This document shows positions 51,070 through 61,028 of a stretch of 64,000 nucleotides of DNA, one piece after another; within the stretch, counting starts at the first letter, position 1; each line of letters starts with the position of its first letter. Both the position numbers and the translations under genes were made by a program. The notes under the pieces are model-generated. The model searched no databases. It saw nothing but the letters and a program-made list of their open reading frames with translations, and was not told the DNA's origin. The DNA comes from Chryseobacterium sp. Leaf201 (GTDB taxonomy: Bacteria; Bacteroidota; Bacteroidia; Flavobacteriales; Weeksellaceae): NCBI RefSeq assembly GCF_001421435.1, contig NZ_LMKA01000035.1:20861-84860 (forward strand), written 5' to 3'.

Positions 51070-51372
51070 ATGGCAATAGATGATATGGCTAAACAAGCCT
51101 CAGCTGGAGGAGAATCTGAAGTAAAATTCCTTACTCCGCTTGATATCAATACAAAATCTGAAAAGAAATATTGTAGATTCAAAAAATACGGAATTAAGCA
51201 CGTTGATTATAAAGATGCTGATTTCTTATTACAGTTCGTAAACGAGCAGGGTAAAATCTTACCAAGAAGATATACAGGTACTTCTTTAAAATACCAGAGA
51301 AAAGTTTCTGCTGCAATCAAAAGAGCAAGACACTTGGCTTTGATGCCTTACGTGGCTGACTTATTGAAATAA
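51070..51372 (+). CDS. rpsR: 30S ribosomal protein S18
   Basis: The 100-residue protein carries a roughly 25-residue extension before the conserved S18 core ([63 protein letters not shown]). It pairs with S6 in the 30S platform. It starts 31 bp downstream of rpsF. Confidence 0.97.
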   Translation: MAIDDMAKQASAGGESEVKFLTPLDINTKSEKKYCRFKKYGIKHVDYKDADFLLQFVNEQGKILPRRYTGTSLKYQRKVSAAIKRARHLALMPYVADLLK

Positions 51373-51483
51373 AAAAATTACAATTAGCCATTAGCACATC
51401 GCTTTTGGCTTTTTGTTGCTGAATAAATATTAATTCTAACTTGATTTTAGATAATTCTAAGATCTAAAAAAAGGACAACAACA

Positions 51484-51999
51484 ATGGACATTATCCTAAA
51501 AAAAGACGTAGAAAACTTAGGTCTTGAATTCGACACAGTAAGCGTAAAGCCTGGTTATGCCAGAAACTTCTTACTTCCTCAAGGTATCGCACTTTTGGCT
51601 ACACCTAAAAATAAAGCAGCTCTTGAAGCTACTTTGGAAGCCAGAAAAGAAGAAGAAGCTAAATTAATCGCTACAGCAAACGGTGTAGTAGATCAATTAA
51701 AGAAAACTTCTATCACTATTCCTGCAAAAGTAGGTTCTGGTGACAAATTATTCGGATCTATCAACAATGCAGATCTTTCTGCTGCTCTTGCTAAAACTGG
51801 AGTTTCTGTTGACAAGAAATACATCAAAATTCCTGGGAACACAATTAAGAGAACAGGTAAAGTAACTGCTAACATCAGATTGCACAGAAACGTTGAGTAC
51901 AATTTCGAATTCGATATCGTATCTGACGCTCCTCCTGCTCCACAAGCTCCTGCTGCTCCTAAAAAAGAAGAAGCTAAGCCTGAATCTGAAGAAGCTTAA
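51484..51999 (+). CDS. rplI: 50S ribosomal protein L9
   Basis: The 171-residue protein has the N-terminal L9 domain (MDIILKKDVENLGLEFDTVSVKPGYARNFLLPQGIALLAT), the long connecting helix and the C-terminal domain ending about residue 150. It then has an Ala/Pro/Glu/Lys-rich tail (APPAPQAPAAPKKEEAKPESEEA) not found in short L9 proteins but common in flavobacteria. A purine-rich AAAGGA precedes the ATG by about 10 nt, an unusually Shine-Dalgarno-like leader for this genome. Confidence 0.97.
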   Translation: MDIILKKDVENLGLEFDTVSVKPGYARNFLLPQGIALLATPKNKAALEATLEARKEEEAKLIATANGVVDQLKKTSITIPAKVGSGDKLFGSINNADLSAALAKTGVSVDKKYIKIPGNTIKRTGKVTANIRLHRNVEYNFEFDIVSDAPPAPQAPAAPKKEEAKPESEEA

Positions 52000-52023
52000 T
52001 AAAAAAGCGATTTATCGCAACAT

Positions 52024-52060
52024 AAAAAGCCGTCTCCAAAAGGAGACGGCTTCTTTTTTT
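52024..52060. terminator. bidirectional terminator after rplI
   Basis: The perfect 11-bp stem AAGCCGTCTCC/GGAGACGGCTT, loop AAAA, is followed by a T-run. Confidence 0.88.
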
Positions 52061-52061
52061 A

Positions 52062-52628
52062 TCAGTTGGCTTTCCACTTTTGCAGAAAGTCTTTTACTTT
52101 GTCCAGGCTGTATCCTTTCCCCTCTTCCAGAACATCGCTGGGCTGGATGTGAATCTGTTTTCCGTCTTTGTTTAAGACTATAAAAACCGGGTATCCGAAT
52201 TTGTCGCCCGGGTTTCCATATTTAGAGAAAACCTTTTCATTTTTATTATCCGGAGAGTAATTAAGATGGTAATACAGGTAATTGTCATCCACAATCTGTT
52301 TCAGTTCAGGTGTAGTCTGTACAAAATTATTAAACCTTAAACACCAGATACACCAGTTTCCGCCTGCCTGGATCATGATGTTCTTCTTTTCTTTTTTAGC
52401 TTTTGCTATTAAGTTCTGAATGTCTTTCTCTGCATCGGCTTTCGGATCGTAGGGTTTAGGAAGCTTGGTCTTTTCCTCCGCAGCTTTCTTCTTTGCATCC
52501 ATCTCTGCCTGGTCCGCAGGCACCAATAAGGTCTTATCCGCTTCCTTTACTTTGGGTTTATCTTTCAGTTCCTGGGAAAAAGCAATACTGCTGAATCCTA
52601 AAAACGCTGTTAACAATACTTTTTTCAT
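52062..52628 (-). CDS. periplasmic thioredoxin-like protein
   Basis: The 188-residue protein has a signal peptide (1-19, ending AFSQ) and a charged linker (20-65). A thioredoxin fold follows with the active site NWCIWC (Cys93, Cys96) after NIMIQAGG. This is the DsbD-gamma/thioredoxin-7 type of secreted redox protein. It probably reduces or isomerises disulfides in the periplasm. FGYPVFIVLNKDGKQIHIQPS contains the cis-Pro. It is convergent with rplI. Confidence 0.88.
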   Translation of the reverse strand: MKKVLLTAFLGFSSIAFSQELKDKPKVKEADKTLLVPADQAEMDAKKKAAEEKTKLPKPYDPKADAEKDIQNLIAKAKKEKKNIMIQAGGNWCIWCLRFNNFVQTTPELKQIVDDNYLYYHLNYSPDNKNEKVFSKYGNPGDKFGYPVFIVLNKDGKQIHIQPSDVLEEGKGYSLDKVKDFLQKWKAN

Positions 52629-52691
52629 ACTATAAAAATAAAAAAATAATACTTATTGCCTGCAAAAAGAGAACCATAATTTTATTATCCG

Positions 52692-52699
52692 TAAATTTG
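52692..52699 (+). promoter_or_regulatory. -7 element of LpxL-like gene
   Basis: TAAATTTG lies 9 bp before the ATG, giving a very short leader. A matching -33 is not visible. Confidence 0.35.
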
Positions 52700-52707
52700 C
52701 CTGTTTT

Positions 52708-53592
52708 ATGAAATTCCTGATCAGTATATTAAATTTAATTTCGAAGCTTCCGCTGAAAATATTGTACATATTTTCGGATATCATGTTCTTTCTGAACTAT
52801 TACTTTGTTGGGTACAGAAAAAAAGTGATCACTGAGAATCTTAAAAATTCATTCCCCGAAAAGTCTGATGCAGAAATTGCTGCGATCAGGAAAAAGTTCT
52901 ACAGGAATTTTTCCGATTATCTCGTTGAGACCATTAAGTCTTTTACTATTTCTGAGATAGAAGCCAGGGTAAGAATGCAGCATATCAACCAGGAACTTTT
53001 CCAGGATGCCAAAACAGAAGGAAAAAATATCATCCTGCTGGCCGGGCATGTCTTTAACTGGGAATGGATGAATGCTCTGGCAACAATTGTTCCTCAGGAT
53101 CACAGTTATCCCGTTTACCGCAAGGTAAAAAGCAGTTTCTGGGAGGATCAGATGAAAATGATCCGGAACAAATTCGGTAATGAAGCCCTGGAAGCCAAAG
53201 AAGTCATTCTTCATATTTTCAGGTCAAAAAATGAAGGTAATGCCGCCTACTTGTTCGTAGCCGACCAGACCCCGCATTTTTCACACATTACTTACGGACT
53301 GGAATTCCTGAATCAAAGGACCCCGGTTTTTACAGGATACGATAAGCTAGCTACCCGGATGGATCTTGTTTTCATTTATTGTGAGATGAAGAAGGTAAAA
53401 AGAGGGTTTTATCAGATAAACTATCACAGGATCGAACCTGACGGAGAAAAGTTTGTGGAGCACGAAGTGGTTAAAAAATTCCATAAGCTGCTGGAAAATA
53501 CACTGCACAAACGCCCTGATAATTATCTATGGTCACACAGAAAATGGAAATATCAGGATGCCATTAAAAATTTTGATTCCGAAAAAAAATAG
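52708..53592 (+). CDS. LpxL/HtrB-family lipid A acyltransferase
   Basis: The 294-residue membrane-anchored protein has the N-terminal helix region (10-36) and the acyltransferase motif HVFNWE (His114, Glu119), then FVADQTP near residue 190. The LpxL family adds secondary acyl chains to lipid A. It is followed at 5 bp by a glycosyltransferase gene, so the two probably act in cell-envelope assembly. Residues match the ends of the family closely. Confidence 0.9.
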   Translation: MKFLISILNLISKLPLKILYIFSDIMFFLNYYFVGYRKKVITENLKNSFPEKSDAEIAAIRKKFYRNFSDYLVETIKSFTISEIEARVRMQHINQELFQDAKTEGKNIILLAGHVFNWEWMNALATIVPQDHSYPVYRKVKSSFWEDQMKMIRNKFGNEALEAKEVILHIFRSKNEGNAAYLFVADQTPHFSHITYGLEFLNQRTPVFTGYDKLATRMDLVFIYCEMKKVKRGFYQINYHRIEPDGEKFVEHEVVKKFHKLLENTLHKRPDNYLWSHRKWKYQDAIKNFDSEKK

Positions 53593-53597
53593 ATTGT

Positions 53598-54575
53598 ATG
53601 TCTGAAAAGTTAGCCGTTGTCATTTTAAACTGGAACGGAAAAAACTGGCTTGAAAAGTTTCTTCCTAATGTTGTCCGGTTTTCTCAGGGCGCGGATATTT
53701 ATGTTATCGATAATCTTTCTACAGATGATTCTGTTGCGTTTTTAGAGACTCATTTTCCCTCGGTAGGAATTATCCGCAATAATAAGAATTACGGCTTTGC
53801 AGGAGGCTATAACGAAGGATTAAAAGAGATCAGCAATTCCTATTACTGCTTACTGAATTCTGATGTGGAAGTTACGGAACATTGGATTGAACCTGTTCTG
53901 CAGTTATTTGAAAAAGATCAGTCAATTGCAGCCGTTCAGCCTAAGATTTTATCTTTTGACAACAGAAAATATTTTGAGTTTGCCGGTGCTGCAGGAGGCT
54001 TAATCGATAACCTGGGCTATCCATACTGCAGAGGAAGGGTTTTTGATGACCTGGAAGAAGATAAAAGACAGTATAATGATGAAACGGAAATTTTCTGGGC
54101 TTCCGGCTGCTGTTTATTCATCCGGTCTGAAGACTTCTGGGAACAGAACGGTTTTGATGAACGGTTCTTTGCACATCAGGAAGAAATTGATCTCTGCTGG
54201 AGACTGATCAATTCCGGAAAAAAAATCTTTTATACCGGGAAATCTGAAGTTTACCACGTCGGTGGCGGAACACTTAACAAGCAAAGTCCTCAAAAGACAT
54301 TCCTGAATATCAGGAACAACCTTTCCATGATGCTGAAGAACCTTCCTTTTCCAAAACTGGTCGGGATCCTTTTCTTAAGGCTCTGCCTTGACGGGTTTGC
54401 TGCTGCCTATTTCGGATACAAATATGGACTCGCGCATTTCTGGGCTGTAGGGAGAGCGCATTCTTCATTTTATATCCAGGCTCCGGGAACCTGGAAGCGC
54501 CGCCAGAAGCATCAGAAAAATAAGTTCTACCAGTCTGAATGGCTGATCTTTAAACATTTTTCAGGAAGAAAATAA
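53598..54575 (+). CDS. family 2 glycosyltransferase
   Basis: The 325-residue protein begins EKLAVVILNWNGKNWLEKFLP, a typical GT2 N terminus. It has IYVIDNLSTDD, the NYGFAGGYNEGL segment and the acidic site LLNSDVEV near residue 93. WASGCCLFIRSEDFWEQNGFDERFFAHQEEIDLCWRL supplies the catalytic-base region, and C-terminal hydrophobic segments suggest membrane attachment. It transfers a sugar to a lipid- or polysaccharide-linked acceptor; the donor and acceptor are unknown. It is co-transcribed with the acyltransferase (5 bp apart). Confidence 0.9.
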   Translation: MSEKLAVVILNWNGKNWLEKFLPNVVRFSQGADIYVIDNLSTDDSVAFLETHFPSVGIIRNNKNYGFAGGYNEGLKEISNSYYCLLNSDVEVTEHWIEPVLQLFEKDQSIAAVQPKILSFDNRKYFEFAGAAGGLIDNLGYPYCRGRVFDDLEEDKRQYNDETEIFWASGCCLFIRSEDFWEQNGFDERFFAHQEEIDLCWRLINSGKKIFYTGKSEVYHVGGGTLNKQSPQKTFLNIRNNLSMMLKNLPFPKLVGILFLRLCLDGFAAAYFGYKYGLAHFWAVGRAHSSFYIQAPGTWKRRQKHQKNKFYQSEWLIFKHFSGRK

Positions 54576-54608
54576 TTTTAATTCAAACACTTTAAATCAA
54601 TCAAGCTA

Positions 54609-55163
54609 ATGGATTTTTGTGCACTCGACTTTGAAACAGCTACTCATGAAAGGAATTCAGCCTGTGAGCTGGGAGTATGCATCGTACAGGATTCTAAAAT
54701 CGTGGAAACCAAAACATGGCTGATCAAGCCACCGAGCTTTCCGTATTTCAGTCCTTTTAATGTAGATGTACATGGTATTCTTCCGGATCACGTGAAAGAT
54801 GCACCTACTTTTGATGAGATCTGGTATGAAGTTGAAGAAATGATGTACGGAACTTTAATGATTGCCCACAATGCAGGTTTTGATGCCGGAGTATTGCGGG
54901 GCTGCCTGAACCATTACGGAATGTTTACGCCAAAAATGAATTATATGTGCAGCATTCAGCTGGCTAAGAAATCATGGAATTATCTGCCGAAATACGGCTT
55001 AAAACACCTTGCAGAATATCATCAGATTAAATTTAACCACCACAGAGCAGGAGATGATGCAGAAGTCTGCGCCAAAATATCTTTACTGGCTTTCGAAAAG
55101 CTGCTTCTGACCAGTAATGATGAAGTATCAGATTATATGAAGCTTAAAATTAAGAAGCTTTAG
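54609..55163 (+). CDS. DEDDh 3'-5' exonuclease (DnaQ-like)
   Basis: The 184-residue protein has ExoI (CALDFETATH, Asp7 and Glu9), ExoII (AHNAGFDAGVL) and ExoIII (HHRAGDDAEV), the complete DEDDh catalytic set of the DNA polymerase III epsilon/RNase T group. It is too small for other domains, so it is a stand-alone nuclease. It follows the glycosyltransferase at 33 bp; a functional link is not evident. Confidence 0.92.
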   Translation: MDFCALDFETATHERNSACELGVCIVQDSKIVETKTWLIKPPSFPYFSPFNVDVHGILPDHVKDAPTFDEIWYEVEEMMYGTLMIAHNAGFDAGVLRGCLNHYGMFTPKMNYMCSIQLAKKSWNYLPKYGLKHLAEYHQIKFNHHRAGDDAEVCAKISLLAFEKLLLTSNDEVSDYMKLKIKKL

Positions 55164-55183
55164 TCTTATTATTGAACTTGCAA

Positions 55184-55573
55184 TTAATTACTCAGTACTT
55201 CAGATAATAAATTAAATTTCGGGATGTCAATTTCAAAATTTTCGTCGGTCTCCATATTCCTCACCAGGTATTTTCCACTCATGTGGCCAACTCCTGAACG
55301 GAGCATAACATTGGAAAAATAAGTAAAATTTTCGTTGACCGGAATTTCAGGGGTTAATCCGATAACGCCGTCACCGATAATTTCCGTAAACCCGAAACCC
55401 ACATCGAAAATAAGCCACTTCCTCTTCAGTACTTTTATAGGAAAATCACCGTCATTTTCAATGGTGATATTATACTTGAAAACATATCTGTTTTCCGAGG
55501 GGTAACTGTTCTTGCTATCATACTCAGGGACGACTGAAACTTTGATATTTGAGGTAGTTTGTGAAAACATCAT
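55184..55573 (-). CDS. apaG: ApaG-domain protein
   Basis: The 129-residue protein is a single ApaG domain (fibronectin-III-like). YDSKNSYPSENRYVFKYNITIENDGDFPIKVLKRKWLIFDVGF and the Gly-rich SGVGHMSGKYLVRNMETDENFEIDIPKFNL end are diagnostic. ApaG (CorD in enterics) is associated with Co/Mg resistance phenotypes and nucleotide hydrolysis, but its biochemical role is unresolved. It is convergent with the exonuclease gene. Confidence 0.93.
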   Translation of the reverse strand: MMFSQTTSNIKVSVVPEYDSKNSYPSENRYVFKYNITIENDGDFPIKVLKRKWLIFDVGFGFTEIIGDGVIGLTPEIPVNENFTYFSNVMLRSGVGHMSGKYLVRNMETDENFEIDIPKFNLLSEVLSN

Positions 55574-55595
55574 GCTCGTATTTATAGTAAGAGAT

Positions 55596-55623
55596 ACAAA
55601 AATCTCGCCTTTTTGAGGCGAGA
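55596..55623 (-). terminator. terminator of odhB-sucA operon
   Basis: The stem TCTCGCCT/AGGCGAGA with loop TTTTG is followed by TTTTTGT on the minus strand, 30 bp after odhB. Confidence 0.8.
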
Positions 55624-55653
55624 CCGTAACTTATATGCAATTAGCCTGATTGA

Positions 55654-56925
55654 TTACAGACCAAGACCTTTTCTTTCGTCTCCGCCCATTAAAACGGCTA
55701 CCGGATTGTCAATCGCTTCTTTTACCGCTACAAGGAAACCTACAGATTCCTTACCGTCGATAATTCTGTGGTCATAAGACATTGCGACATACATCATCGG
55801 ACGGATTACCGCCTGCCCGTCAACAGCAACCGGTCTTTGGATAATATTGTGCATTCCCAGAATTGCAGACTGAGGAGGATTGATAATCGGTGTAGACAAC
55901 ATAGACCCGAAAGTACCGCCATTGGTAATGGTGAAAGTACCGCCTGTCATTTCGTCAACCGTTATTTTTCCGTCTCTTACTTTTATAGCCAAATCTTTAA
56001 TGTTGGCTTCAACACTCTGGAAAGACATGTTTTCAGCGTTTCTCAATACCGGAACCATCAATCCTTTAGGACCGGAAACGGCAATTGAAATATCACAGAA
56101 ATCGTAGTTTACTTTGAAATCCCCGTCAATTGATGCATTTACATCTGGGTACAGCTGTAAAGCTCTGGTTACCGCTTTCGTGAAGAAAGACATGAAGCCA
56201 AGCCCTACCCCGTACTTTTGGGCAAATTCTTCTTTATACTGTTTTCTTAATCTGAAGATTTCAGACATGTCAACTTCATTGAAAGTGGTCAGCATCGCCG
56301 TTTCATTCTTCACAGAAACCAATCGCTGAGCAATTTTTCTTCTGAGAACTGAAAGTTTGGTGGTGGTTGTAGACCTGGATCCTGTAGCACTTACCGGGTT
56401 TCCTCCCAATGCAGGAACCGCTGCCAGTTCAGCATCAGATTTAGAAATTCTTCCGTCTCTTCCGGAACCTGAAACCTGTGAGGCATCAATTCCTTTTTCG
56501 TCAAGAATTTTTTTAGCCGCCGGAGACGGAGCACCGGTTGCATAGGTCTGGTTTGCAGCCGCTGCAGGTTGTGCAGCAGGTTTCGGAGCTTCCTGTTGTT
56601 TAGCCGGTTCAGCCGCTTTCGGGGCCTCTTCCTGTTTAGGAGCTTCAGCAGCCGGAGCAGCGCCAGCATCACCTGAAGGTTTTGCAGCATCCCTATCAAT
56701 TAAACACACCACTTGTCCTACCTGTACCACATCTCCTTCTTCAGCTTTCAAAGTGATGATACCACTTTCTTCAGCAGGCAGTTCAAGTGTCGCTTTATCT
56801 GAATCCACTTCAGCGATGGGCTGATCTTTTTCTACGTAATCACCATCTTTCACAAGCCAGGTTGCAATTTCAACTTCTGTAATTGATTCGCCCGGTGAAG
56901 GAACTTTCATTTCTAAAACTGACAT
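55654..56925 (-). CDS. odhB: 2-oxoglutarate dehydrogenase E2 (dihydrolipoyllysine succinyltransferase)
   Basis: The 423-residue protein has a lipoyl domain with Lys44 in [12 protein letters not shown] and a long Ala/Pro/Glu/Lys-rich linker (about 80-125). The E1/E3-binding domain (about 128-168, [31 protein letters not shown]) follows, then the catalytic domain with [10 protein letters not shown] (His386, Asp390). It transfers succinyl groups to CoA in the citric acid cycle. It lies 41 bp downstream of sucA in the same operon. Confidence 0.97.
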   Translation of the reverse strand: MSVLEMKVPSPGESITEVEIATWLVKDGDYVEKDQPIAEVDSDKATLELPAEESGIITLKAEEGDVVQVGQVVCLIDRDAAKPSGDAGAAPAAEAPKQEEAPKAAEPAKQQEAPKPAAQPAAAANQTYATGAPSPAAKKILDEKGIDASQVSGSGRDGRISKSDAELAAVPALGGNPVSATGSRSTTTTKLSVLRRKIAQRLVSVKNETAMLTTFNEVDMSEIFRLRKQYKEEFAQKYGVGLGFMSFFTKAVTRALQLYPDVNASIDGDFKVNYDFCDISIAVSGPKGLMVPVLRNAENMSFQSVEANIKDLAIKVRDGKITVDEMTGGTFTITNGGTFGSMLSTPIINPPQSAILGMHNIIQRPVAVDGQAVIRPMMYVAMSYDHRIIDGKESVGFLVAVKEAIDNPVAVLMGGDERKGLGL

Positions 56926-56966
56926 ATCGTATTTTTTATTTTTTATTGATTGATTATTATTTAAAA

Positions 56967-59783
56967 TTAAGCGGTAACAGGTCTTTTTGCCGGAGCGTCA
57001 TCTCTGTCAAATACCCTGTTGATGACCAAATTCTGGTTCTTTTCGAACATTTTATGGCTTCCCGGAGCCGGGGCACCGCTTGGAACCGGTGCTACCACCT
57101 GAATTCCTGTATCTCTGAAGTTCCTTAAAATATAAGACCATGCACCCATGTTTTCCGGCTCTTCCTGAGCCCAGACAATGGATGTTTTGTTTTCATATTT
57201 GCTGAATACGGCTTCAATGGCATCTGCCTGAAGCGGATATAACTGCTCGAATCTTACCAATGCAACATTTTCAGCATTCAATTCTTCTTTTTTAGCAAGC
57301 AGCTCAAAGTACAGCTTACCTGAACAAAGCACCAGTTTCTCAACTTTTTTAGGATCAGCAGCAGGATCATCTAAAATCGGCTGGAATCCTTTGTTTGCAA
57401 AATCTTCAAGCGGGGAAACCACTTTCGGATGTCTTAACAGCGATTTCGGGCTCATGACGATCAACGGCTTTCTGAACGGCCATTTCAGCTGTCTTCTCAA
57501 CAGGTGGAAATAGTTGGCAGGCGATGTAATATTTGCCACCACCATGTTTTCATTGGCACAAAGGGTAAGGAATCTTTCCAGTCTTGCTGAAGAGTGTTCT
57601 GCACCCTGCCCTTCCGAACCGTGAGGCAGTAACATAACCAGTCCGTCCTGAATTTTCCATTTCTCTTCTGCGGCCGCCAGATACTGGTCAACAATAATCT
57701 GGGCACCGTTAACGAAATCCCCGAACTGTGCTTCCCAAATGGTAAGCGTGTTAGGAGAAGCCATTGCATAACCGTAATCAAAACCTAAAACGCCGTATTC
57801 GGAAAGATGGGAATTGTAAATATCAAACCTGCTTTCAGAAACCTGTCTTAACGGGATGTATTCTTCTTCGGTATCTTCTGTTTTTATTACAGCATGCCTG
57901 TGAGAGAATGTTCCTCTTTCCACATCTTCACCGGAGATTCTTATGTTGTGTCCTTCGGTAAGCAAGGTAGCATACGCCAGCCATTCTCCCAAAGCCCAGT
58001 CTAAAGAGTTTCCTTCAATGGCTTTGATCCTGTTTTCAAAAAGCCTGGTAATTTTATTGATGAATTTTTTATCGGAAGGAAGCGTAGACATTTTAATTGC
58101 CAGTTCCTTCAGTTTTTCCAGGTCGTATTTCGTATCAACAGATTCCTGAACGGCCCCTCTTTTTGCAATAGGGTAATTCGTCCAGTCTTCTGACATGAAA
58201 ACGTCCATTACATTTTTCTCGATTTCTTTGGATGCGTCAAAATCTTTATCCAGAAGTCCTTTGAAATCGGCTTCCATTTTAGCGATAACGTCATTTGAAG
58301 TTATGCTGTCTTTAAGAAGCTGGTCTTTATAAATTTCTCTCGGGTTCGGGTGTTTTGAAATCAATTTGTATAAATTAGGCTGGGTGAACCTTGGCTCATC
58401 CCCTTCGTTGTGACCATATTTTCTGTATCCCAACAAATCAATATACACATCTTTACCAAATTTCGCTCTGAAATCTGCAGCAAAATGAATGGCGTGAACC
58501 ACAGCTTCCGCATCATCTGCATTAACGTGCATTACAGGAGATTCCGTTACTTTGGCGATATCTGTACAGTATGTCGAAGATCTTGCATCAACGTAATTGG
58601 TGGTAAAGGAAACCTGGTTGTTGACTACAATATGAACCGTACCTCCGGTTTTGTATCCTTCCAGCGTCATCATCTGGGCAACTTCGTAAGCAATACCCTG
58701 TCCGGCAATAGCGCCGTCACCGTGGATGACAATCGGTAATATTTTAGAATAATCCCCTTTGTATTTATCATCTACCTTCGCACGGCAGATCCCTTCTACA
58801 AGGGCAGCCACTGTTTCAAGGTGAGACGGGTTCGGTGTCAAATTGATTGAAACCTGTTCTCCGGAAGCGGTTTTAACGGTTTTAGATGAACCTAAATGGT
58901 ATTTTACGTCACCGGAAAAAACATCTTCTTCAAATTCCTTTCCTTCAAATTCCGAGAAAATCTGCTTGTAAGATTTACCGAAAATATTGGATAAAACATT
59001 AAGCCTTCCTCTGTGAGCCATCCCCAGTACCACTTCATCAACGCCAAGCTGTGAAGATTTTGAGATCAGCTGATCCAGTGCAGGAATCAACGTTTCGCCT
59101 CCTTCCAGAGAGAATCTTTTCTGTCCTACGAATTTGGTATGAAGGTAATTTTCAAATGCTACCGCCTGGTTTAATTTTAATAGAATTTCTGTTTTTTCGT
59201 TGGCCAAAAGATTGGGATGGTTTTCATTAACCTGAAGCCATTTTTTAATAAAATCTTTCTCCTCAACATTATTGATGTGCATGTACTCCACACCGATAGA
59301 ATCACAATAGATGTTCTCCAGGTGCTTGATGAGTTCCTGCAGTGTCGCAGGCTCTTTCATCCCTGTTTCAAGTGCACAGTTGAATTTAGTCTGAAGATCC
59401 GCGCTGCTTAACCCGAAATTTTCGATGTCCAGTGTAGGAGTATAATGTCTTCTTTCTCTAACAGGATTGGTTTGTGTGAACAGATGGCCTCTGCTTCTGT
59501 AAGCTTCAATAAGGTTTACCACCTTAAATTCTTTTTTGATATGCTCGGGAACTTCGCCGTTGGCAGCGGCCTGGGAAATTTGCTGTACTGCAGGTGCAGG
59601 AGCTGCAGAAGTCTGAATATACTGGATATTATCATCATCCCCGTAGTTCTCCAACGCAAAATCAAAGCCTTGAAAAAAGGCCTTCCATGATGGTTCTAAA
59701 GAGTCCGGGAACTTTAAATACTGTTGGTATAAATCCTCAATTAACTGAGAATGAGCTGCGTTTAGGAATGAAAATCTGTCCAT
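56967..59783 (-). CDS. sucA: 2-oxoglutarate dehydrogenase E1
   Basis: The 938-residue thiamine-diphosphate enzyme decarboxylates 2-oxoglutarate. [32 protein letters not shown] is the E2-binding N terminus. [13 protein letters not shown] and [18 protein letters not shown] (ThDP domain) and [22 protein letters not shown] (central transketolase domain) are family signatures. Full length and colinear with E1 enzymes. It is the first gene of sucA-odhB; the E3 gene is elsewhere. Confidence 0.98.
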   Translation of the reverse strand: MDRFSFLNAAHSQLIEDLYQQYLKFPDSLEPSWKAFFQGFDFALENYGDDDNIQYIQTSAAPAPAVQQISQAAANGEVPEHIKKEFKVVNLIEAYRSRGHLFTQTNPVRERRHYTPTLDIENFGLSSADLQTKFNCALETGMKEPATLQELIKHLENIYCDSIGVEYMHINNVEEKDFIKKWLQVNENHPNLLANEKTEILLKLNQAVAFENYLHTKFVGQKRFSLEGGETLIPALDQLISKSSQLGVDEVVLGMAHRGRLNVLSNIFGKSYKQIFSEFEGKEFEEDVFSGDVKYHLGSSKTVKTASGEQVSINLTPNPSHLETVAALVEGICRAKVDDKYKGDYSKILPIVIHGDGAIAGQGIAYEVAQMMTLEGYKTGGTVHIVVNNQVSFTTNYVDARSSTYCTDIAKVTESPVMHVNADDAEAVVHAIHFAADFRAKFGKDVYIDLLGYRKYGHNEGDEPRFTQPNLYKLISKHPNPREIYKDQLLKDSITSNDVIAKMEADFKGLLDKDFDASKEIEKNVMDVFMSEDWTNYPIAKRGAVQESVDTKYDLEKLKELAIKMSTLPSDKKFINKITRLFENRIKAIEGNSLDWALGEWLAYATLLTEGHNIRISGEDVERGTFSHRHAVIKTEDTEEEYIPLRQVSESRFDIYNSHLSEYGVLGFDYGYAMASPNTLTIWEAQFGDFVNGAQIIVDQYLAAAEEKWKIQDGLVMLLPHGSEGQGAEHSSARLERFLTLCANENMVVANITSPANYFHLLRRQLKWPFRKPLIVMSPKSLLRHPKVVSPLEDFANKGFQPILDDPAADPKKVEKLVLCSGKLYFELLAKKEELNAENVALVRFEQLYPLQADAIEAVFSKYENKTSIVWAQEEPENMGAWSYILRNFRDTGIQVVAPVPSGAPAPGSHKMFEKNQNLVINRVFDRDDAPAKRPVTA

Positions 59784-59896
59784 TATTACAGTTTATCTGT
59801 TATTAAAATTTGTTAGTAGAATTAATCTTCAAATTTAATAAAAAAAACCGAGGTATAACAGTCTTTAAACTATTAAAAAAACCATAAAAAAATATA

Positions 59897-59918
59897 TTCC
59901 GGGGGATTTCCGGGGGAT
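59897..59918. repeat. 11-bp tandem repeat beside SRPBCC stop
   Basis: Two perfect copies of TTCCGGGGGAT adjoin the stop codon of the SRPBCC gene, in the gap ahead of sucA. Five-G runs are conspicuous in this low-GC sequence. Confidence 0.7.
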
Positions 59919-60959
59919 TTACTTAAATACTGATAATGAGAGTTTCATATTGACCTCCTGATCTTCCGCCGGGCGTTCAAGGAAAGTCTGACGGATGTCA
60001 TTAAACCGCATTTCGTCCTTTTTGGCTTTCTGGATCAGCTGCTGCAGGGCTTTTACCCTTGCCTCATAATTACCTTTGTAATACATGACATAATTCTGAG
60101 TGGGATTCTGTGTCCTGAAACTGAAGTTATTGTCTGTGATCCCAAACTTTTTGGATAAGGGGATCCCGAGGAAATAGGATACTTCCTTGTCTTTGTAATT
60201 ATCTGCATCCGTAATCAGGACCGGAAAACCGAACTCATCATCTTTTTTACCCAGATCCATCGTGGTGTACGTATAAATTTTATTATAATTCATTACGATA
60301 TTCCTGTACAGCGCATCTTTTTTATTGGAGGTGCTGACATTGATCCCAAGGAGCAGTTTTTCCTCTTCATTTTCAACCATAATGCTGTCGTATTTTATTG
60401 CGGCCATCTGGTTGTCTTTTTCCACTTTATTACCTAAGGAATTTTTAAGGTTGACCATGCTTTTATCAATATTTTCGGAAAACCGGTCTTCCGTCCAGAA
60501 GTTCCCGACCCGTTTTAACACTGATAATTTGGGTGTATGGACAATCCAAGTGATTTTGGTTTTCTGTGCTGAAAGCGCTTTAAATTTTACATCCACCAGA
60601 GTAGGGCTTTCGTTGCGGTTTTCGAAAAGCTGATATCTCAGCGTTTTATTCGGATTTTCGTAACGGATAAACATTTCTCCGTTGGTTTCGTTTTTCGGAT
60701 CTGTATAGCTGATGGAACTCCCCTGTCCCTCATAAGGCGTATAGTAATCAATATCAATAGTCGGGGAACCGGTAAAGAAATTATTCCAGCGGGTAAAGTG
60801 CTGCAGGTTATTGAACTGGCTGAAAACCTTTTCAACGGGGTAATCAATTTCCTTCTCTATCCTGAAATCTTTGCTTTCATCCACAAAATAATACATCGAA
60901 GCCGCATAAGCCCCGATCATCAACACTATCAGTACCGCTATGATCTTAAAAAAACGCAT
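59919..60959 (-). CDS. SRPBCC-domain membrane-anchored protein
   Basis: The 346-residue protein has one N-terminal helix (about 5-27, IIAVLIVLMIGAYAASMYYFV) and an SRPBCC/START-like domain (about 32-185; IDYPVEKVFSQFNNLQHFTRWNNFF). The C-terminal part of about 150 residues resembles GyrI-like effector-binding folds. It is probably anchored in the inner membrane and binds a hydrophobic ligand. The role is unknown. TACATTTG (minus, 60971-60964) is a -7 candidate directly in front of the ATG. Confidence 0.82.
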   Translation of the reverse strand: MRFFKIIAVLIVLMIGAYAASMYYFVDESKDFRIEKEIDYPVEKVFSQFNNLQHFTRWNNFFTGSPTIDIDYYTPYEGQGSSISYTDPKNETNGEMFIRYENPNKTLRYQLFENRNESPTLVDVKFKALSAQKTKITWIVHTPKLSVLKRVGNFWTEDRFSENIDKSMVNLKNSLGNKVEKDNQMAAIKYDSIMVENEEEKLLLGINVSTSNKKDALYRNIVMNYNKIYTYTTMDLGKKDDEFGFPVLITDADNYKDKEVSYFLGIPLSKKFGITDNNFSFRTQNPTQNYVMYYKGNYEARVKALQQLIQKAKKDEMRFNDIRQTFLERPAEDQEVNMKLSLSVFK

Positions 60960-60980
60960 CGTACAAATGTAGCATAAATA

Positions 60981-61008
60981 ACAAAAGTGACCAATATATT
61001 GATCACTT
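60981..61008 (-). terminator. terminator-like palindrome after glgC
   Basis: AAGTGAcCAATA pairs with TATTGaTCACTT (60985-61008), followed by TTTTGT on the minus strand. Confidence 0.6.
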
Positions 61009-61028
61009 CTGCTGTATGTTTGTTTAAA

